Shown here in pieces: positions 26,128 through 34,860 of a DNA stretch of 64,000 nucleotides. Within the stretch, counting starts at the first letter, position 1. Each line of letters starts with the position of its first letter. The notes under the pieces are model-generated. The model was given only the letters and a program-made list of their open reading frames with translations. It did no database searches and was not told the origin of the DNA. The DNA is from Aeromonas dhakensis (GTDB lineage: Bacteria; Pseudomonadota; Gammaproteobacteria; Enterobacterales; Aeromonadaceae): NCBI RefSeq assembly GCF_000820305.1, contig NZ_CDBH01000003.1, forward strand, positions 1-64,000, given 5' to 3'. The translations under genes and the position numbers were made by a program.

Positions 26128-27381
26128 ATGATCCCCGCTGAATTCGCCCTGATAGACCAGCCCGAGCTGGCGCTCAAGCTGCGCTGTCAGCTGATCCGCG
26201 GCGCCAGAAGCCGGATCCAGGCCCAGTACTACAGCTGGGAGGAGGACAGCAGCGGCAAGCTGCTGCTGTCGGAGCTGCTGCATGCCGCCAAACGCGGGGT
26301 GCGGGTGCAGCTGCTCATCGACGACCTCTATGCCGGCGACAACCGCTTCCTGGAGATGGTGGCCCACCAGCCGGGCATCGAGGTGCGCCTGTTCAATCCC
26401 TTCTGGTTGCGCGGCTGGCGGCCACTGACCCTGTTGCTGGAAGGCCTGCTCAGCTTTCGCCGCATCAATCACCGCATGCACAACAAGCTGCTGCTGGTGG
26501 ATGGCAGCCAAGCGGTGATCGGTGGTCGCAACATCGGGGATCGTTACTTCGGACTCGGCGGTGCCCCCCAGTTCGTCGATCTGGATCTCGCCTGCCGCGG
26601 CCCGCTCTGCCAGCGGGTCGAGCAGGGGTTCGATCAATTCTGGCGCAGCCGCTGGAGCCACCCGATCCGCCGTCTGTTGCGCCGCCCGCTGCAACGGGCC
26701 GAGGTGCAGGTGGTGAACGACTTCCTGCTGACCCTGAACGAGCCGCAGATCGCGGCCGTCTATGACCTGCCCGCCAGCCTGTTCGATCCCGAGCCGATCC
26801 CTCTGTGCTGGCATGCCGGGCGGGCCGAGGTGTGGTTTGACCGCCCCGGCAAGGGGTTGGTATCCCGGCCCACCACGGCGCGCCTGCTCTGGCGCAAACT
26901 GGCCGACAATCAGGGCACATTGCGCCTGGTCACCCCCTATCTCATCCTGACCCGGGGTCTGCGCCGCCGACTCAGGCAGCAGCGCCAGGCGGGGGTGACC
27001 ATCGACATCCTGACCAACTCCCTGGCCAGCACGGATGTGCCGCTGGTGTACGGCGCCTACCGCCGTCATCGTCCCTGGCTGATACGCCAGGGCATAGCGC
27101 TGTCGGAGCTGGAGGGGACATCCCTCAGCCTGCACGCCAAGCTGATCCTGGTGGGGGAGGAGGAGGCGCTACTCGGCAGCTTCAATCTGGATCCGCGCTC
27201 CCTGCTGCTCAACACCGAGCTGGTGCTGCATCTGGCCTGCCCCGCGCTGTGCGCCGAGTTGCAACAGTGGCTGGCGATCTGGCAGCAGCGTTCATCCCAC
27301 TCGGTGGCTGCCCCGCCCTCGACCCTGCGCCGCCTGCTGGCCAGGGTCAGCGACTGGTTGCCGTTGCAGCGCTGGTTGTGA
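26128..27381 (+). CDS. Phospholipase D family protein (ClsC/YmdC-like)
   Basis: A 417-aa protein with two PLD catalytic motifs: HNKLLLVDGSQAVIGGRN at about 115 and HAKLILVGEEEALLGSFN at about 335; the second lacks the usual aspartate and reads HxKxxxxxE. It has no membrane helix. The closest known group is the ClsC/YmdC type of cardiolipin synthase, which uses phosphatidylethanolamine and phosphatidylglycerol and works with a small MdoG-neighbour partner in E. coli. Here it stands alone. General phosphatidyltransferase or phospholipase activity is therefore all that can be claimed. The weak AGGCGG site supports the ATG at 26128. Confidence 0.85.
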   Translation: MIPAEFALIDQPELALKLRCQLIRGARSRIQAQYYSWEEDSSGKLLLSELLHAAKRGVRVQLLIDDLYAGDNRFLEMVAHQPGIEVRLFNPFWLRGWRPLTLLLEGLLSFRRINHRMHNKLLLVDGSQAVIGGRNIGDRYFGLGGAPQFVDLDLACRGPLCQRVEQGFDQFWRSRWSHPIRRLLRRPLQRAEVQVVNDFLLTLNEPQIAAVYDLPASLFDPEPIPLCWHAGRAEVWFDRPGKGLVSRPTTARLLWRKLADNQGTLRLVTPYLILTRGLRRRLRQQRQAGVTIDILTNSLASTDVPLVYGAYRRHRPWLIRQGIALSELEGTSLSLHAKLILVGEEEALLGSFNLDPRSLLLNTELVLHLACPALCAELQQWLAIWQQRSSHSVAAPPSTLRRLLARVSDWLPLQRWL

Positions 27382-27581
27382 GTGGATCATGGCTTGTGCG
27401 AGATCTCGCAAAGCCTTGTGCGCCTTCGAGGATAACGTTTGCCATCCAATGGCGATGGAGTGATTTATCGTATTGTTTTTAATCAGATTGTTTTCTGGTT
27501 GAAGTTGGATGAGCGGTAGATGCTTGCATAGATGGCCGAATATATCGGTTTTTTATTTTATTTATCTGCGTAATATTTCAA

Positions 27582-27782
27582 CTGCAAGGACAACACGGCG
27601 GCTTGCCGTCGTGCGGAAGAGGGTCGTGAAGGGAATCGGCCGACTGGATCGCTCCAGCCGGAGCCTGCTTCAGATGGGTAGCGGAAACTCAGGAAGCAGG
27701 AGAGGAACCCGACGGGACCGGATTCCAATATGGAACATGCTATTTGCGAGGGGGTGACATGCGAGTGTCACCCCATTTTTTA
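27582..27782 (+). ncRNA. Candidate GGA-rich small RNA
   Basis: The 476-base gap between the PLD gene and the convergent desaturase gene holds no plausible ORF but has a structured, purine-rich stretch ending in a strong terminator. It contains 12 GGA triplets in about 150 bases (two or three expected), several as AGGA, and stems such as CCTGCTT (27664-27670) with AAGCAGG (27693-27699) and ATTCCA/TGGAAT-like 27722-27734. A -10-like TAATAT lies at 27571-27576, with no clear -35. A small RNA, possibly a second CsrA-binding one, is the best reading; unlike csrB, the GGA motifs are not consistently in hairpin loops. Confidence 0.45.
27751..27781 (+). terminator. Terminator of the candidate small RNA
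   Basis: GGGGTGACA / TGTCACCCC with six-base loop followed by ATTTTTT, on the plus strand; about 370 bases after the PLD gene stop. Confidence 0.88.
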
Positions 27783-27804
27783 TGGCCTGCTGGCTGGGCT
27801 GAAC

Positions 27805-27832
27805 AAAAAGACCGCCGATTGGCGGTCTTTTT
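27805..27832 (-). terminator. Terminator after the desaturase gene
   Basis: AAAAAGACCGCC / GGCGGTCTTTTT with GATT loop; T-run on either strand. It serves the minus-strand desaturase gene, whose stop is 25 bases away. Confidence 0.92.
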
Positions 27833-27857
27833 GTTTGTGTCGTCTGACGGTCTATGA

Positions 27858-28976
27858 TCAGGCGATGCCTGCCAGCAGGCGGCTCCAGTTGCGCTTGGCC
27901 ACGGTGAAGGCATCGTGCAGGTTGCGATACTCCAACTGCAGTTTCAGCTGGTCGTAACGGGCCAGCGCCTTGCGCTTGCGCTGCTCCAGCAGGCGTTTGC
28001 GGCTGGCGTAGTAGTGCTGCAGCTGCTGGCTCAGCTTGTCGTACTCCTCCTGCAGCAGCGCCTGCCACAGCTCCCTGTCGTCCTGTCTGTGCAGTCTGGC
28101 CTGGGCCCGTTTCAGCTGCATCTCCAGCCTGGCCTGCTCGATCCGCTCTTCCGGGCAGGCGCGCAGATCCCGTGCCAGCCCGCACCAGGCGGCACTGCGG
28201 ATCAGCCACTTGGTAGGATCGAACTGCCACCAGCGGATGCCGTTGCGATAGTCGTTCTCGAACAGGTGGTGGAAGTTGTGGTAGCCCTCGCCGAAGGTGA
28301 AGAAGGCCAGGATGCCGTTGTCCCGCGCGCTGTTGCGGTCGGTGAAGGGCTGACTGCCCCAGATGTGGGCCAGGGAGTTGATGAAGAAGGTGGTGTGATG
28401 GGTCATCACCATGCGCAGCACTCCGGCCAGCAGCAGCATGCCGAGCAGATCGCCGTGGACGAGCCCCAGCAGCAGCGGGATGCCGATGTTGGTGGCCAGG
28501 GTCAGCGCCAGATAGTGCTTGTGCTGGAAGGCGACCACGGGGTTGTTCTGCAGATCCCGCACGTTGCTGTAGTCGTGGTAGATGTCGCGCTGATATTCCC
28601 GCAGCATCCAGCCGATGTGGGAGAACCAGAAGCCGCGGCCCGCACTGTAAGGATCCTTCTGGTTGTCATCCACGTGGCGGTGGTGGCGACGATGATCGGA
28701 AGACCAGTGCAGCGCCGAGTTTTGCAGGGCGAGGGCACCGCCGATGGCGAAGATCCACTGCAGGATCGGGTGCGCCTTGTAGGCCTTGTGCGACCAGAGC
28801 CGGTGGTAGCCGGCGGTGATGGAGATGCCGCAATAGCAGAACAGCAGCAGGAAGCTGCCCCACTGCCAGAGGTCATAGCCATGGGTCATGCCGTACCAGG
28901 GTACGGCGATCAGGGCGGTCAGCCCGGAGAGGGCGAACAGCAGGGTGTTGGTCATGATGATCGGGGGGCGTTCCAT
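27858..28976 (-). CDS. Acyl-CoA delta-9-type fatty acid desaturase
   Basis: A 372-aa membrane desaturase. The three histidine boxes of the di-iron centre are present: HRLWSH at about 58, HRRHHRHVD at about 94 and HNFHH at about 235. Four helices are expected. The C-terminal 110 residues form a charged, helical extension (about 270-372) not found in the core family, with a possible coiled coil. It introduces a double bond into saturated acyl chains aerobically. AGGAA precedes the start. It is divergent from fabR with an FabR-type palindrome 18 bases upstream of its ATG, like the DesT/DesB pair of Pseudomonas. Confidence 0.9.
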   Translation of the reverse strand: MERPPIIMTNTLLFALSGLTALIAVPWYGMTHGYDLWQWGSFLLLFCYCGISITAGYHRLWSHKAYKAHPILQWIFAIGGALALQNSALHWSSDHRRHHRHVDDNQKDPYSAGRGFWFSHIGWMLREYQRDIYHDYSNVRDLQNNPVVAFQHKHYLALTLATNIGIPLLLGLVHGDLLGMLLLAGVLRMVMTHHTTFFINSLAHIWGSQPFTDRNSARDNGILAFFTFGEGYHNFHHLFENDYRNGIRWWQFDPTKWLIRSAAWCGLARDLRACPEERIEQARLEMQLKRAQARLHRQDDRELWQALLQEEYDKLSQQLQHYYASRKRLLEQRKRKALARYDQLKLQLEYRNLHDAFTVAKRNWSRLLAGIA

Positions 28977-28993
28977 CTCACTCGGTTCCTTTC

Positions 28994-29011
28994 AGCGAAC
29001 AGCTGTGCGCT
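28994..29011. promoter_or_regulatory. FabR operator
   Basis: AGCGAACAGCTGTGCGCT is an 18-bp palindrome (eight of nine pairs) that closely fits the FabR site known upstream of E. coli fabB/fabA (AGCGTACA-type arms). It is centred 26 bases before the desaturase ATG, where bound repressor would block transcription. Confidence 0.75.
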
Positions 29012-29125
29012 ATTTTCCATGCAGCCGGAATTGGGGTCAATGGTAAAAAAGTAGGAGACAAACCTGATCCTGGCGCAGCCTTCGGGTTATCATTTGGCCT
29101 CGATAACCTGAAGGTGACTGTTTTC

Positions 29126-29746
29126 GTGGGTATTCGCGCGCAACAAAAAGAAAAAACCCGGCGTACTCTGATCGAGGCTGCGTTCAGCCAACTGTGCGCC
29201 AATCGCAGCTTTTCCAACCTCAGTCTGCGGGAAGTGGCGCGGGAGGCCGGTATTGCGCCCACCTCCTTCTATCGTCATTTCCGCGACATGGAGGAGCTGG
29301 GTCTGACCCTGGTGGATGAGGGCGGACTGACCCTGCGCCAGTTGATGCGCCAGGCGCGTCAGCGCATCGCGGGTGGCGGCAGCGTCATCAGCACCTCGGT
29401 ACAGACGTTCATGGAGTTCGTCGAGAACAACCCGAACATCTTCCGGCTGCTGCTGCGCGAGCGCTCCGGCACCTCTGCTGCATTTCGCCAGGCGGTGGCG
29501 CGGGAGATCCAGCACTTCATCGCCGAGCTGACCGACTACCTCGAAGCCACCACGGGGGCGCCGCGGGAAGAGGCCTACATCCAGGCCGAGGCCATGGTGA
29601 CCATCGTCTTCAGTGCCGGTGCCGACGCCCTCGACATGACCAGCGAGGAGTGCCGGGCCCTGTCCGATCGCACCATCCGTCAGCTGCGCATGATCGCCAT
29701 GGGCGCCGAGGTCCAGAACCAGAAGCGCCGTGAACCTCTCTCTTAA
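29126..29746 (+). CDS. fabR: FabR, TetR-family repressor of unsaturated fatty acid synthesis
   Basis: A 206-aa TetR-family protein nearly identical in layout to E. coli FabR. The helix-turn-helix is in [32 protein letters not shown] (about 28-58), followed by the ligand domain with [25 protein letters not shown]. FabR represses unsaturated fatty acid genes in response to the acyl-ACP/acyl-CoA pool. I choose the GTG at 29126 (GIRAQQKEK), matching the E. coli MGVRAQQ start and an AAGGTGAC site; GTG 29114 would add four residues. It is divergent from the desaturase and followed by yijD, as in enterobacteria. Confidence 0.95.
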   Translation: MGIRAQQKEKTRRTLIEAAFSQLCANRSFSNLSLREVAREAGIAPTSFYRHFRDMEELGLTLVDEGGLTLRQLMRQARQRIAGGGSVISTSVQTFMEFVENNPNIFRLLLRERSGTSAAFRQAVAREIQHFIAELTDYLEATTGAPREEAYIQAEAMVTIVFSAGADALDMTSEECRALSDRTIRQLRMIAMGAEVQNQKRREPLS

Positions 29747-29766
29747 GTCAAAGGATGGACAGCTCC

Positions 29767-30132
29767 ATGCATGACCAGAACACGATTCCGAAGAAACCCC
29801 TGCTGCTGACCCTGCTCATCGGCATCTGTGGTGATGCCTCCCTGACGGTCTTGTCAGAGTCTGCGGTGCCCTTCTCCTTCTTCCCGATGATCGCCTTCGT
29901 GCTGGCCGCCTATCAGCTCTACCAGCACTACCGTCATGTCTCGCTGGAGGGCAACACCCCGGTCTGCATGCTGCTCAGCTTCTTCATCGGCGTGTTCGGC
30001 CATTCGGCGCTGGTCAAGGTGCAGTACCCAGAGCTTGGCAGCAACTTCTTCTCGCTGATCATGATGTTGCTGCTGCTGGCTGTGCTCTCCATCAAGCTCG
30101 GTATCAGCGTGGGGAAAAAAGAGAAGGAGTGA
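29767..30132 (+). CDS. yijD: YijD-family inner membrane protein (DUF1422)
   Basis: A 121-aa protein with four hydrophobic helices (LLLTLLIGICGDA, FFPMIAFVLAAYQLY, MLLSFFIGVFGHSAL, SLIMMLLLLAVLSI). It belongs to DUF1422 and sits right after fabR, the same order as in E. coli, suggesting an unknown role in lipid metabolism. The ATG at 29767 is eleven bases after AAGGA; an in-frame ATG at 29755 lies too near that site. Confidence 0.88.
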   Translation: MHDQNTIPKKPLLLTLLIGICGDASLTVLSESAVPFSFFPMIAFVLAAYQLYQHYRHVSLEGNTPVCMLLSFFIGVFGHSALVKVQYPELGSNFFSLIMMLLLLAVLSIKLGISVGKKEKE

Positions 30133-30162
30133 CCAGCACTCCTTCCATCACCACCATGACAG

Positions 30163-30186
30163 AGCCGGGATCACCCGGCTTTGTTG
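30163..30186 (+). terminator. Terminator after yijD
   Basis: AGCCGGG / CCCGGCT stem with ATCA loop followed by TTGTTG. It overlaps the end of the convergent yhhL gene. Confidence 0.65.
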
Positions 30187-30482
30187 TCTTCGCCGCGCCG
30201 CTTGGCATCGACGATGGCCTGCAGCCTGGCGCGGATCTCAACCATGCCGAACACCCCGAACACCAGCACCTGGGTGAACTCGAGCCGGCTCACCGCGAAG
30301 TAGGGCTTGCAGGCTGCCTTGACCATGCTGGCCTGCACCCAGTGCATCAGGATCACGATCACGCCGCACACCGGCAGGAAGCCATTGAGCTTGCCCGGCA
30401 GCGGGGCGATCAGGCTGACCAGCACGCCGAACCAGAAGAACAGGATCAGACCCATCGCCAACAGATTAAACACCCGCTTCAT
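30171..30482 (-). CDS. yhhL: YhhL-family membrane protein (DUF1145)
   Basis: A 103-aa protein with two to three helices. The N-terminal LLAMGLILFFWFGVLVSLI and FLPVCGVIVILMHWVQASMV segments are typical of DUF1145 (YhhL), and the C-terminal tail is charged and cytosolic. Function unknown. Normally it follows rsmD directly, as in E. coli rsmD-yhhL; here 258 bases holding two extra copies of the rsmD 3' end separate them. Confidence 0.87.
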   Translation of the reverse strand: MKRVFNLLAMGLILFFWFGVLVSLIAPLPGKLNGFLPVCGVIVILMHWVQASMVKAACKPYFAVSRLEFTQVLVFGVFGMVEIRARLQAIVDAKRRGEDNKAG

Positions 30483-30504
30483 CGTTTACCTCCCGCACAT
30501 AGCA

Positions 30505-30815
30505 TTGATAGCAGACCTGATTTGATCGGCCCGTTTGTCCTTGAGCCGTTGTCCAGATTGATGGGGAGGGGCTCGTGCCCATCTTCCCCTGTCATCCGGT
30601 TGCTAAACCGCGGCGTCATTCTTGATCTCCCGCAGATAGAGCTGGTAGCAGACCTGGTTTGATCGACCTGCTTGTCCTTGAGCCGTTGTCCAGATTGACG
30701 GGGAGGAGCTCTGTGCCCATCTTCCCCTGCCATCCGTTTGTTAAACCGCGGCGTCATTCTTGATCTCCCGCAGATAGAGCTGGTAGCAGACCTGACCCGC
30801 TTGCTTGTCCTTGAG
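30505..30815 (-). repeat. Three tandem copies of the rsmD 3' end, 137-138 bp period
   Basis: Motif GACCTG with its flank recurs at 30514, 30651 and 30789. Each unit holds about 75 bases of the rsmD 3' coding end (minus-strand frame ...YQLYLREIKNDAAV) followed by about 60 bases of downstream sequence (GGGGAGG...CTTCCCC). The copy nearest rsmD is the functional one; the middle copy keeps the rsmD-like frame almost unchanged; the distal copy has lost part of it. Confidence 0.85.
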
Positions 30816-31370
30816 CAGTTGCCAGCTGGCTGGCAGAGGCAGATCGGCCATCTCCTTCTCCCGCTCCAGATAGATGAGGGCGTCCGGTGCCAGCCAGCCG
30901 CGCTGCTCCAGCAGCTCGCACACCTGGGGCAGCAGCTCACGGCGAAAGGGGGGGTCGAGAAACACCAGGTCGAACGGCGTGGCCGGCCCCTGCAGCCAGC
31001 TGACGGCATCGGTCTGGATCACCTGACCCTGGCTGCTGCCGAGGGTGGTCAGGTTCTTCTTGATCTGCTCGGCGGCGCCCCTGTCCATCTCGATCAGGGT
31101 GACCTGCTCGGCGTAACGCGATAGCGCCTCCAGCCCCAGCCCGCCGCTGCCGGCGAACAGATCCAGGCAGCGGGTGCCGCGCACATGGGGAGCCAGCCAG
31201 TTGAAGATGGTCTCCTTGACGCGATCCGTGGTGGGTCTGAGTCCTTCTACATCCCTGACCGGCAGTTTGCGGCCTCGCCACTGGCCGCTGATGATTCTTA
31301 CAAAGCCCGATTTCCCCTGCGGGGCTGGGCTCTTGCTCGGGCCGTTACGGCTGGATTTCACTCTGGGCAT
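30741..31370 (-). CDS. rsmD: 16S rRNA (guanine966-N2)-methyltransferase RsmD
   Basis: A 209-aa Rossmann-fold methyltransferase. The N-terminus has a basic tail and the VRIISGQWRGRKLPV strand typical of RsmD; the SAM motif is DLFAGSGGLGLEALSR at about 68; the catalytic motif is DPPF at about 143. It methylates G966 of 16S rRNA on assembled 30S subunits. It is divergent from ftsY, as in E. coli. The last residues LYLREIKNDAAV are the part duplicated downstream. Confidence 0.93.
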   Translation of the reverse strand: MPRVKSSRNGPSKSPAPQGKSGFVRIISGQWRGRKLPVRDVEGLRPTTDRVKETIFNWLAPHVRGTRCLDLFAGSGGLGLEALSRYAEQVTLIEMDRGAAEQIKKNLTTLGSSQGQVIQTDAVSWLQGPATPFDLVFLDPPFRRELLPQVCELLEQRGWLAPDALIYLEREKEMADLPLPASWQLLKDKQAGQVCYQLYLREIKNDAAV

Positions 31371-31480
31371 CGCGTTTCGTCGTCAGAAAATAAAGTGATA
31401 GTATAAGGCGGTTCATTTTTATGCCGACCCGCCGAGGGACGGCTATCTTAGCAGTCAGCCTTTGATGTGAGTATTTTTAG

Positions 31481-33145
31481 ATGGCAAAAGGTTTGTTTTC
31501 CTGGCTGGGTTTCGGCCGCAAGAAAGAAGAGGCTGAGGCTGTCCAACCACAGACACCGCAAGCCACCCCGACTACCGTTGAGTCCGACGTTGCGGCTCAC
31601 CCCGCTCCCGTTTCCGAGACGACTGTTTCCGATAGTACGCCGGCCGTCGCTGCTGAAGTGCCCGCCAGCGCACAGAATTCTGTTTTGCACGATGATTGCT
31701 GCCCGCCTGCCGAGCTGGACGACCATGGTCCGCTGGTGGTGGAGGAGTGCGCCTCCGATCTGGAGCCGGTGATCGTCAATGAAGCCCTGATCGCCGAAGA
31801 GGAGCGCGCGGCTGCCGAGGCGCAAGCTGCCGAGGCTGCCCGGGTTGCGGCCGACCTCAAGGCGGCGGAAGAAGCCCGCCTTGCCGCTGCCGCTCAGGTT
31901 GCCGAAGAGGCTCGTCTTGCTGCTGAAGCCCGCGCCGCAGAAGAGGCTCGCATTGCCGCCGAAGCCCGCGCGGCAGAAGAGGCTCGCATTGCTGCCGAAG
32001 CCCGCGCCGCGGAAGAGGCGCGTATTGCCGCCGAAGCTCGCGCCGCAGAAGAGGCTCGTATCGCAGCCGAAGCTCAAGCAGCCGAGGAAGCCCGGATCGC
32101 CAAAGAGGCCCAGCGGGCGGAAGATCTGCGCCTGGTCGCCGCGATGGAGGCTGAGGCCGCTGCCCTCGCAGCTCTGCCGTTGGCCGCCAAGGTGGACGAC
32201 GACACTCAGGACAAGCCGCAGCGGGAGGGCTTCTTCGCTCGCCTCAAGCGCAGCCTGGTGCGCACCAAGGAGAATATCGGTTCCGGTTTCTTCGGCCTGT
32301 TCCGTGGCAAGAAGATCGACGATGAGCTGTTCGAAGAGCTGGAGACCCAGCTGCTGACTGCGGATCTTGGCGTCGACACCACCACCCGCATCATCGAGGG
32401 GCTGGTGCAGCACGCGGACCGCAAGCAACTCAAGGATGCCGAGGCGCTCTACGGCCTGCTCAAGCAGGACATGGGCGAGATGCTGGCCAAGGTCGAGCAG
32501 CCGCTGGTGATCGACACCGACAAGAAGCCTTACGTGATCCTGATGGTGGGCGTGAACGGGGTCGGCAAGACCACTACCATCGGCAAGCTGGCCAAGCAGT
32601 TCCAGGCCGAGGGCAAGAGTGTGATGCTGGCCGCTGGCGATACCTTCCGTGCCGCCGCCGTCGAGCAGTTGCAGGTGTGGGGTCAGCGCAACAACATTCC
32701 GGTGATTGCCCAGCACACCGGCGCCGACTCCGCCTCCGTCATCTATGATGCCATCGAGGCTGCCCGCTCGCGCGGGGCCGACGTGCTGATCGCCGATACC
32801 GCCGGCCGCCTGCAGAACAAGAGCAACCTGATGGAAGAGCTCAAGAAGGTGGTGCGGGTGATGAAGAAGCTGGACGATGCGGCGCCCCACGAAATCATGC
32901 TGACCCTGGACGCCGGCACCGGCCAGAACGCCCTGAGCCAGGCCAAGCTGTTCAGCGAGGCGGTGGGCCTGACCGGCATCACCCTCACCAAGCTGGATGG
33001 CACCGCCAAGGGCGGCGTCATCTTCGCGGTGGCCGACAAGTTCCAGATCCCGATCCGCTACATCGGGGTGGGCGAGGGGATCGACGATCTGCGTCCGTTC
33101 GTGGCCAACGACTTCATCGAGGCGCTTTTCAGTCGCGAGGAGTGA
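31481..33145 (+). CDS. ftsY: FtsY, signal recognition particle receptor GTPase
   Basis: A 554-aa protein. A short basic membrane-targeting start (KGLFSWLGFGRKK) leads into an acidic A domain (about 15-240) dominated by Ala/Glu/Arg repeats, then the NG domain (about 250-554): GVNGVGKTTTIGKLAKQF (G1), DTFRAAAVEQL (G2), DTAGRLQ (G3) and TKLDGTAKGG (G4). FtsY docks ribosome-SRP complexes at the membrane for cotranslational insertion. The A domain holds at least five near-perfect 12-residue repeats (AAEARAAEEARI) encoded by 36-bp DNA repeats. It is first of the ftsY-ftsE-ftsX unit. Confidence 0.96.
   Translation: MAKGLFSWLGFGRKKEEAEAVQPQTPQATPTTVESDVAAHPAPVSETTVSDSTPAVAAEVPASAQNSVLHDDCCPPAELDDHGPLVVEECASDLEPVIVNEALIAEEERAAAEAQAAEAARVAADLKAAEEARLAAAAQVAEEARLAAEARAAEEARIAAEARAAEEARIAAEARAAEEARIAAEARAAEEARIAAEAQAAEEARIAKEAQRAEDLRLVAAMEAEAAALAALPLAAKVDDDTQDKPQREGFFARLKRSLVRTKENIGSGFFGLFRGKKIDDELFEELETQLLTADLGVDTTTRIIEGLVQHADRKQLKDAEALYGLLKQDMGEMLAKVEQPLVIDTDKKPYVILMVGVNGVGKTTTIGKLAKQFQAEGKSVMLAAGDTFRAAAVEQLQVWGQRNNIPVIAQHTGADSASVIYDAIEAARSRGADVLIADTAGRLQNKSNLMEELKKVVRVMKKLDDAAPHEIMLTLDAGTGQNALSQAKLFSEAVGLTGITLTKLDGTAKGGVIFAVADKFQIPIRYIGVGEGIDDLRPFVANDFIEALFSREE
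31900..32100 (+). repeat. 36-bp tandem repeats inside ftsY
   Basis: Five to six 36-bp units encode AEEARIAAEARA-type 12-mers. Synonymous differences between units show they are not brand-new, but their length multiple of three allows copy-number change without frameshift. Confidence 0.8.
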
Positions 33146-33235
33146 GTGTCTTCGCGATGAGCAAGCTCGGGCGCCGTGAGTTGAGCGCCCCCTGCCCCGA
33201 CCCAGGTCGGGGCTTGTCACTGTCAGGGAACCGTT

Positions 33236-33904
33236 ATGATCCGTTTTGACAAGGTCAGCAAGGTTTACAGCGGCGGCCATCAGGCGCTGCAGAAGGTCAG
33301 TTTTCATCTGCGCAAAGGGGAGATGGCCTTTCTGACCGGGCACTCGGGCGCAGGCAAGAGTACCCTCCTCAAACTGATCAGCGTAATGGAACGGCCGACC
33401 GACGGCCGTGTCTTCTTTCATGGCGATGACGTCAGCCACATCAAGCGGGGGGAGATCCCCTATGTGCGCCGCCAGATCGGCATGATCTTTCAGGATCACC
33501 GCCTGCTGATGGACAGAACCGTGTTCGACAACGTGGCGCTGCCGCTGGTGATCGACGGCTACAGCCATGGGGACATCAACAAGCGGGTGGCCGCTGCGCT
33601 CGACAAGGTAGGGCTGCTCGGCAAGGAGCGCTACCAGCCACGCATGCTCTCCGGCGGTGAACAGCAGCGGGTTGGCATCGCCCGTGCCATCGTCAACAAG
33701 CCGCCGCTGCTGCTGGCGGATGAGCCGACCGGCAACCTGGATCCCCAGCTCTCCATGGACATCATGCGGTTGTTCGAGGAGTTCAACCGCTTCGGCGTCT
33801 CCGTGCTGATTGCCACCCACGATCTGGGGCTGATCGCCCGCATGCGCTATCGCACCCTGACCCTCAAGGCGGGTCGCATGTATTCGTCCGGGGAGGAGCT
33901 CTGA
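33236..33904 (+). CDS. ftsE: FtsE, cell-division ABC ATPase
   Basis: A 222-aa ABC ATPase with all motifs: Walker [11 protein letters not shown]-loop FQDHRLLMD, signature [14 protein letters not shown], Walker [13 protein letters not shown], and H-loop ATHD. With FtsX it controls amidase activation at the division septum through EnvC-type factors. GGAACC precedes its start; its stop overlaps the ftsX start by one base. Confidence 0.96.
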   Translation: MIRFDKVSKVYSGGHQALQKVSFHLRKGEMAFLTGHSGAGKSTLLKLISVMERPTDGRVFFHGDDVSHIKRGEIPYVRRQIGMIFQDHRLLMDRTVFDNVALPLVIDGYSHGDINKRVAAALDKVGLLGKERYQPRMLSGGEQQRVGIARAIVNKPPLLLADEPTGNLDPQLSMDIMRLFEEFNRFGVSVLIATHDLGLIARMRYRTLTLKAGRMYSSGEEL

Positions 33905-34860
33905 TGGCCATTCGTGCGCGTCACAAACAGCCGCCACTGCGGCGTTTCATGATGTACTGGGTCGACCACGCCCGCCAGGCCTTTGCCAGTCTGGGGGAGC
34001 TGTGGCGCAATCCGCTCGCCTCGCTGATGACGCTGGCGGTGCTGGGGGTGAGCCTGGCGCTGCCCTCCTGCTTCCACGTGCTGCTGAAAAATGCCGAGGT
34101 GGTGGAGGGGAGCTGGCAGACCAGTTCCCAGATCTCCCTCTACCTGCGCAAGGATCTGCCCGAGCAGAACATCCTCGACATGAAGCAGCGGATCCTGCTC
34201 TACCCGGAGGTGGAGTCGGTCACCTACATGAGCCGGGATGAGGCGCTCAAGGAGTTTCGCGAGATCTCCGGCTTTGGCGATGCGCTCGACTACCTCGACA
34301 GCAACCCGCTGCCGCCGGTGTTGAGCGTGATCCCGGATCCGCGCTGGCAGAACCCGGAAGGGGCGGCCGAGCTGCTCAACAAGCTGAGCAACGAAGACGG
34401 GGTCGAGCAGGGCAAGCTGGATCTGCAGTGGCTGACCCGGCTGCAGGGGATCATGAACCTGCTGCGCCACACCATCACCGGCATCGCCGTGCTGCTGCTC
34501 TCCGCGGTACTGCTGATCGTCGGCAACACCCTGCGCCTGAATATCCTCAATCAGCGTTCCGAGATCGAAGTGCTCAAGCTGGTGGGGGCGACCGATGCGT
34601 TTATCCATCGTCCCTTCCTTTATACCGGCATCTGGTTCGGGGTCATCGGCGGCATGCTGGCCTGGTGGCTGACCGAGGTGATGGTGATCTGGAGCGAAGG
34701 GGTGGTGAAGGAGCTGGCGGGTCTCTACAACAGCAACTTTAGGCTGGTGGGCATGGGAGCGGTGGACGGGATCAACCTGATCCTGCTGGGGGCCCTGCTG
34801 GGTCTGATCGCCTCCTGGTTTTCGGTCCATCGCCACATTCGCGACATCGAACCGTCCTGA
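33904..34860 (+). CDS. ftsX: FtsX, cell-division ABC permease
   Basis: A 318-aa protein with a cytosolic N-terminus, one helix (LMTLAVLGVSLALPSCFHVLL), a large periplasmic loop (about 60-180) that recruits the EnvC-type amidase activator, then three C-terminal helices. FtsX-family landmarks are VEVLKLVGATDAFIHRPFLYTG and the ending HRHIRDIEPS. It acts with FtsE as a mechanotransmitter rather than a transporter. Confidence 0.95.
   Translation: MAIRARHKQPPLRRFMMYWVDHARQAFASLGELWRNPLASLMTLAVLGVSLALPSCFHVLLKNAEVVEGSWQTSSQISLYLRKDLPEQNILDMKQRILLYPEVESVTYMSRDEALKEFREISGFGDALDYLDSNPLPPVLSVIPDPRWQNPEGAAELLNKLSNEDGVEQGKLDLQWLTRLQGIMNLLRHTITGIAVLLLSAVLLIVGNTLRLNILNQRSEIEVLKLVGATDAFIHRPFLYTGIWFGVIGGMLAWWLTEVMVIWSEGVVKELAGLYNSNFRLVGMGAVDGINLILLGALLGLIASWFSVHRHIRDIEPS

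Noticed and set aside
30479-31009. 176-codon minus-strand ORF spanning the rsmD repeats
   Set aside because: It is the wrong frame of rsmD running into the duplicated 3' ends; useful only for showing the repeat.
31448-33937. 829-codon minus-strand ORF opposite ftsY/ftsE
   Set aside because: Mirror of the ftsY repeats and GTPase domain; no ribosome site or family match.
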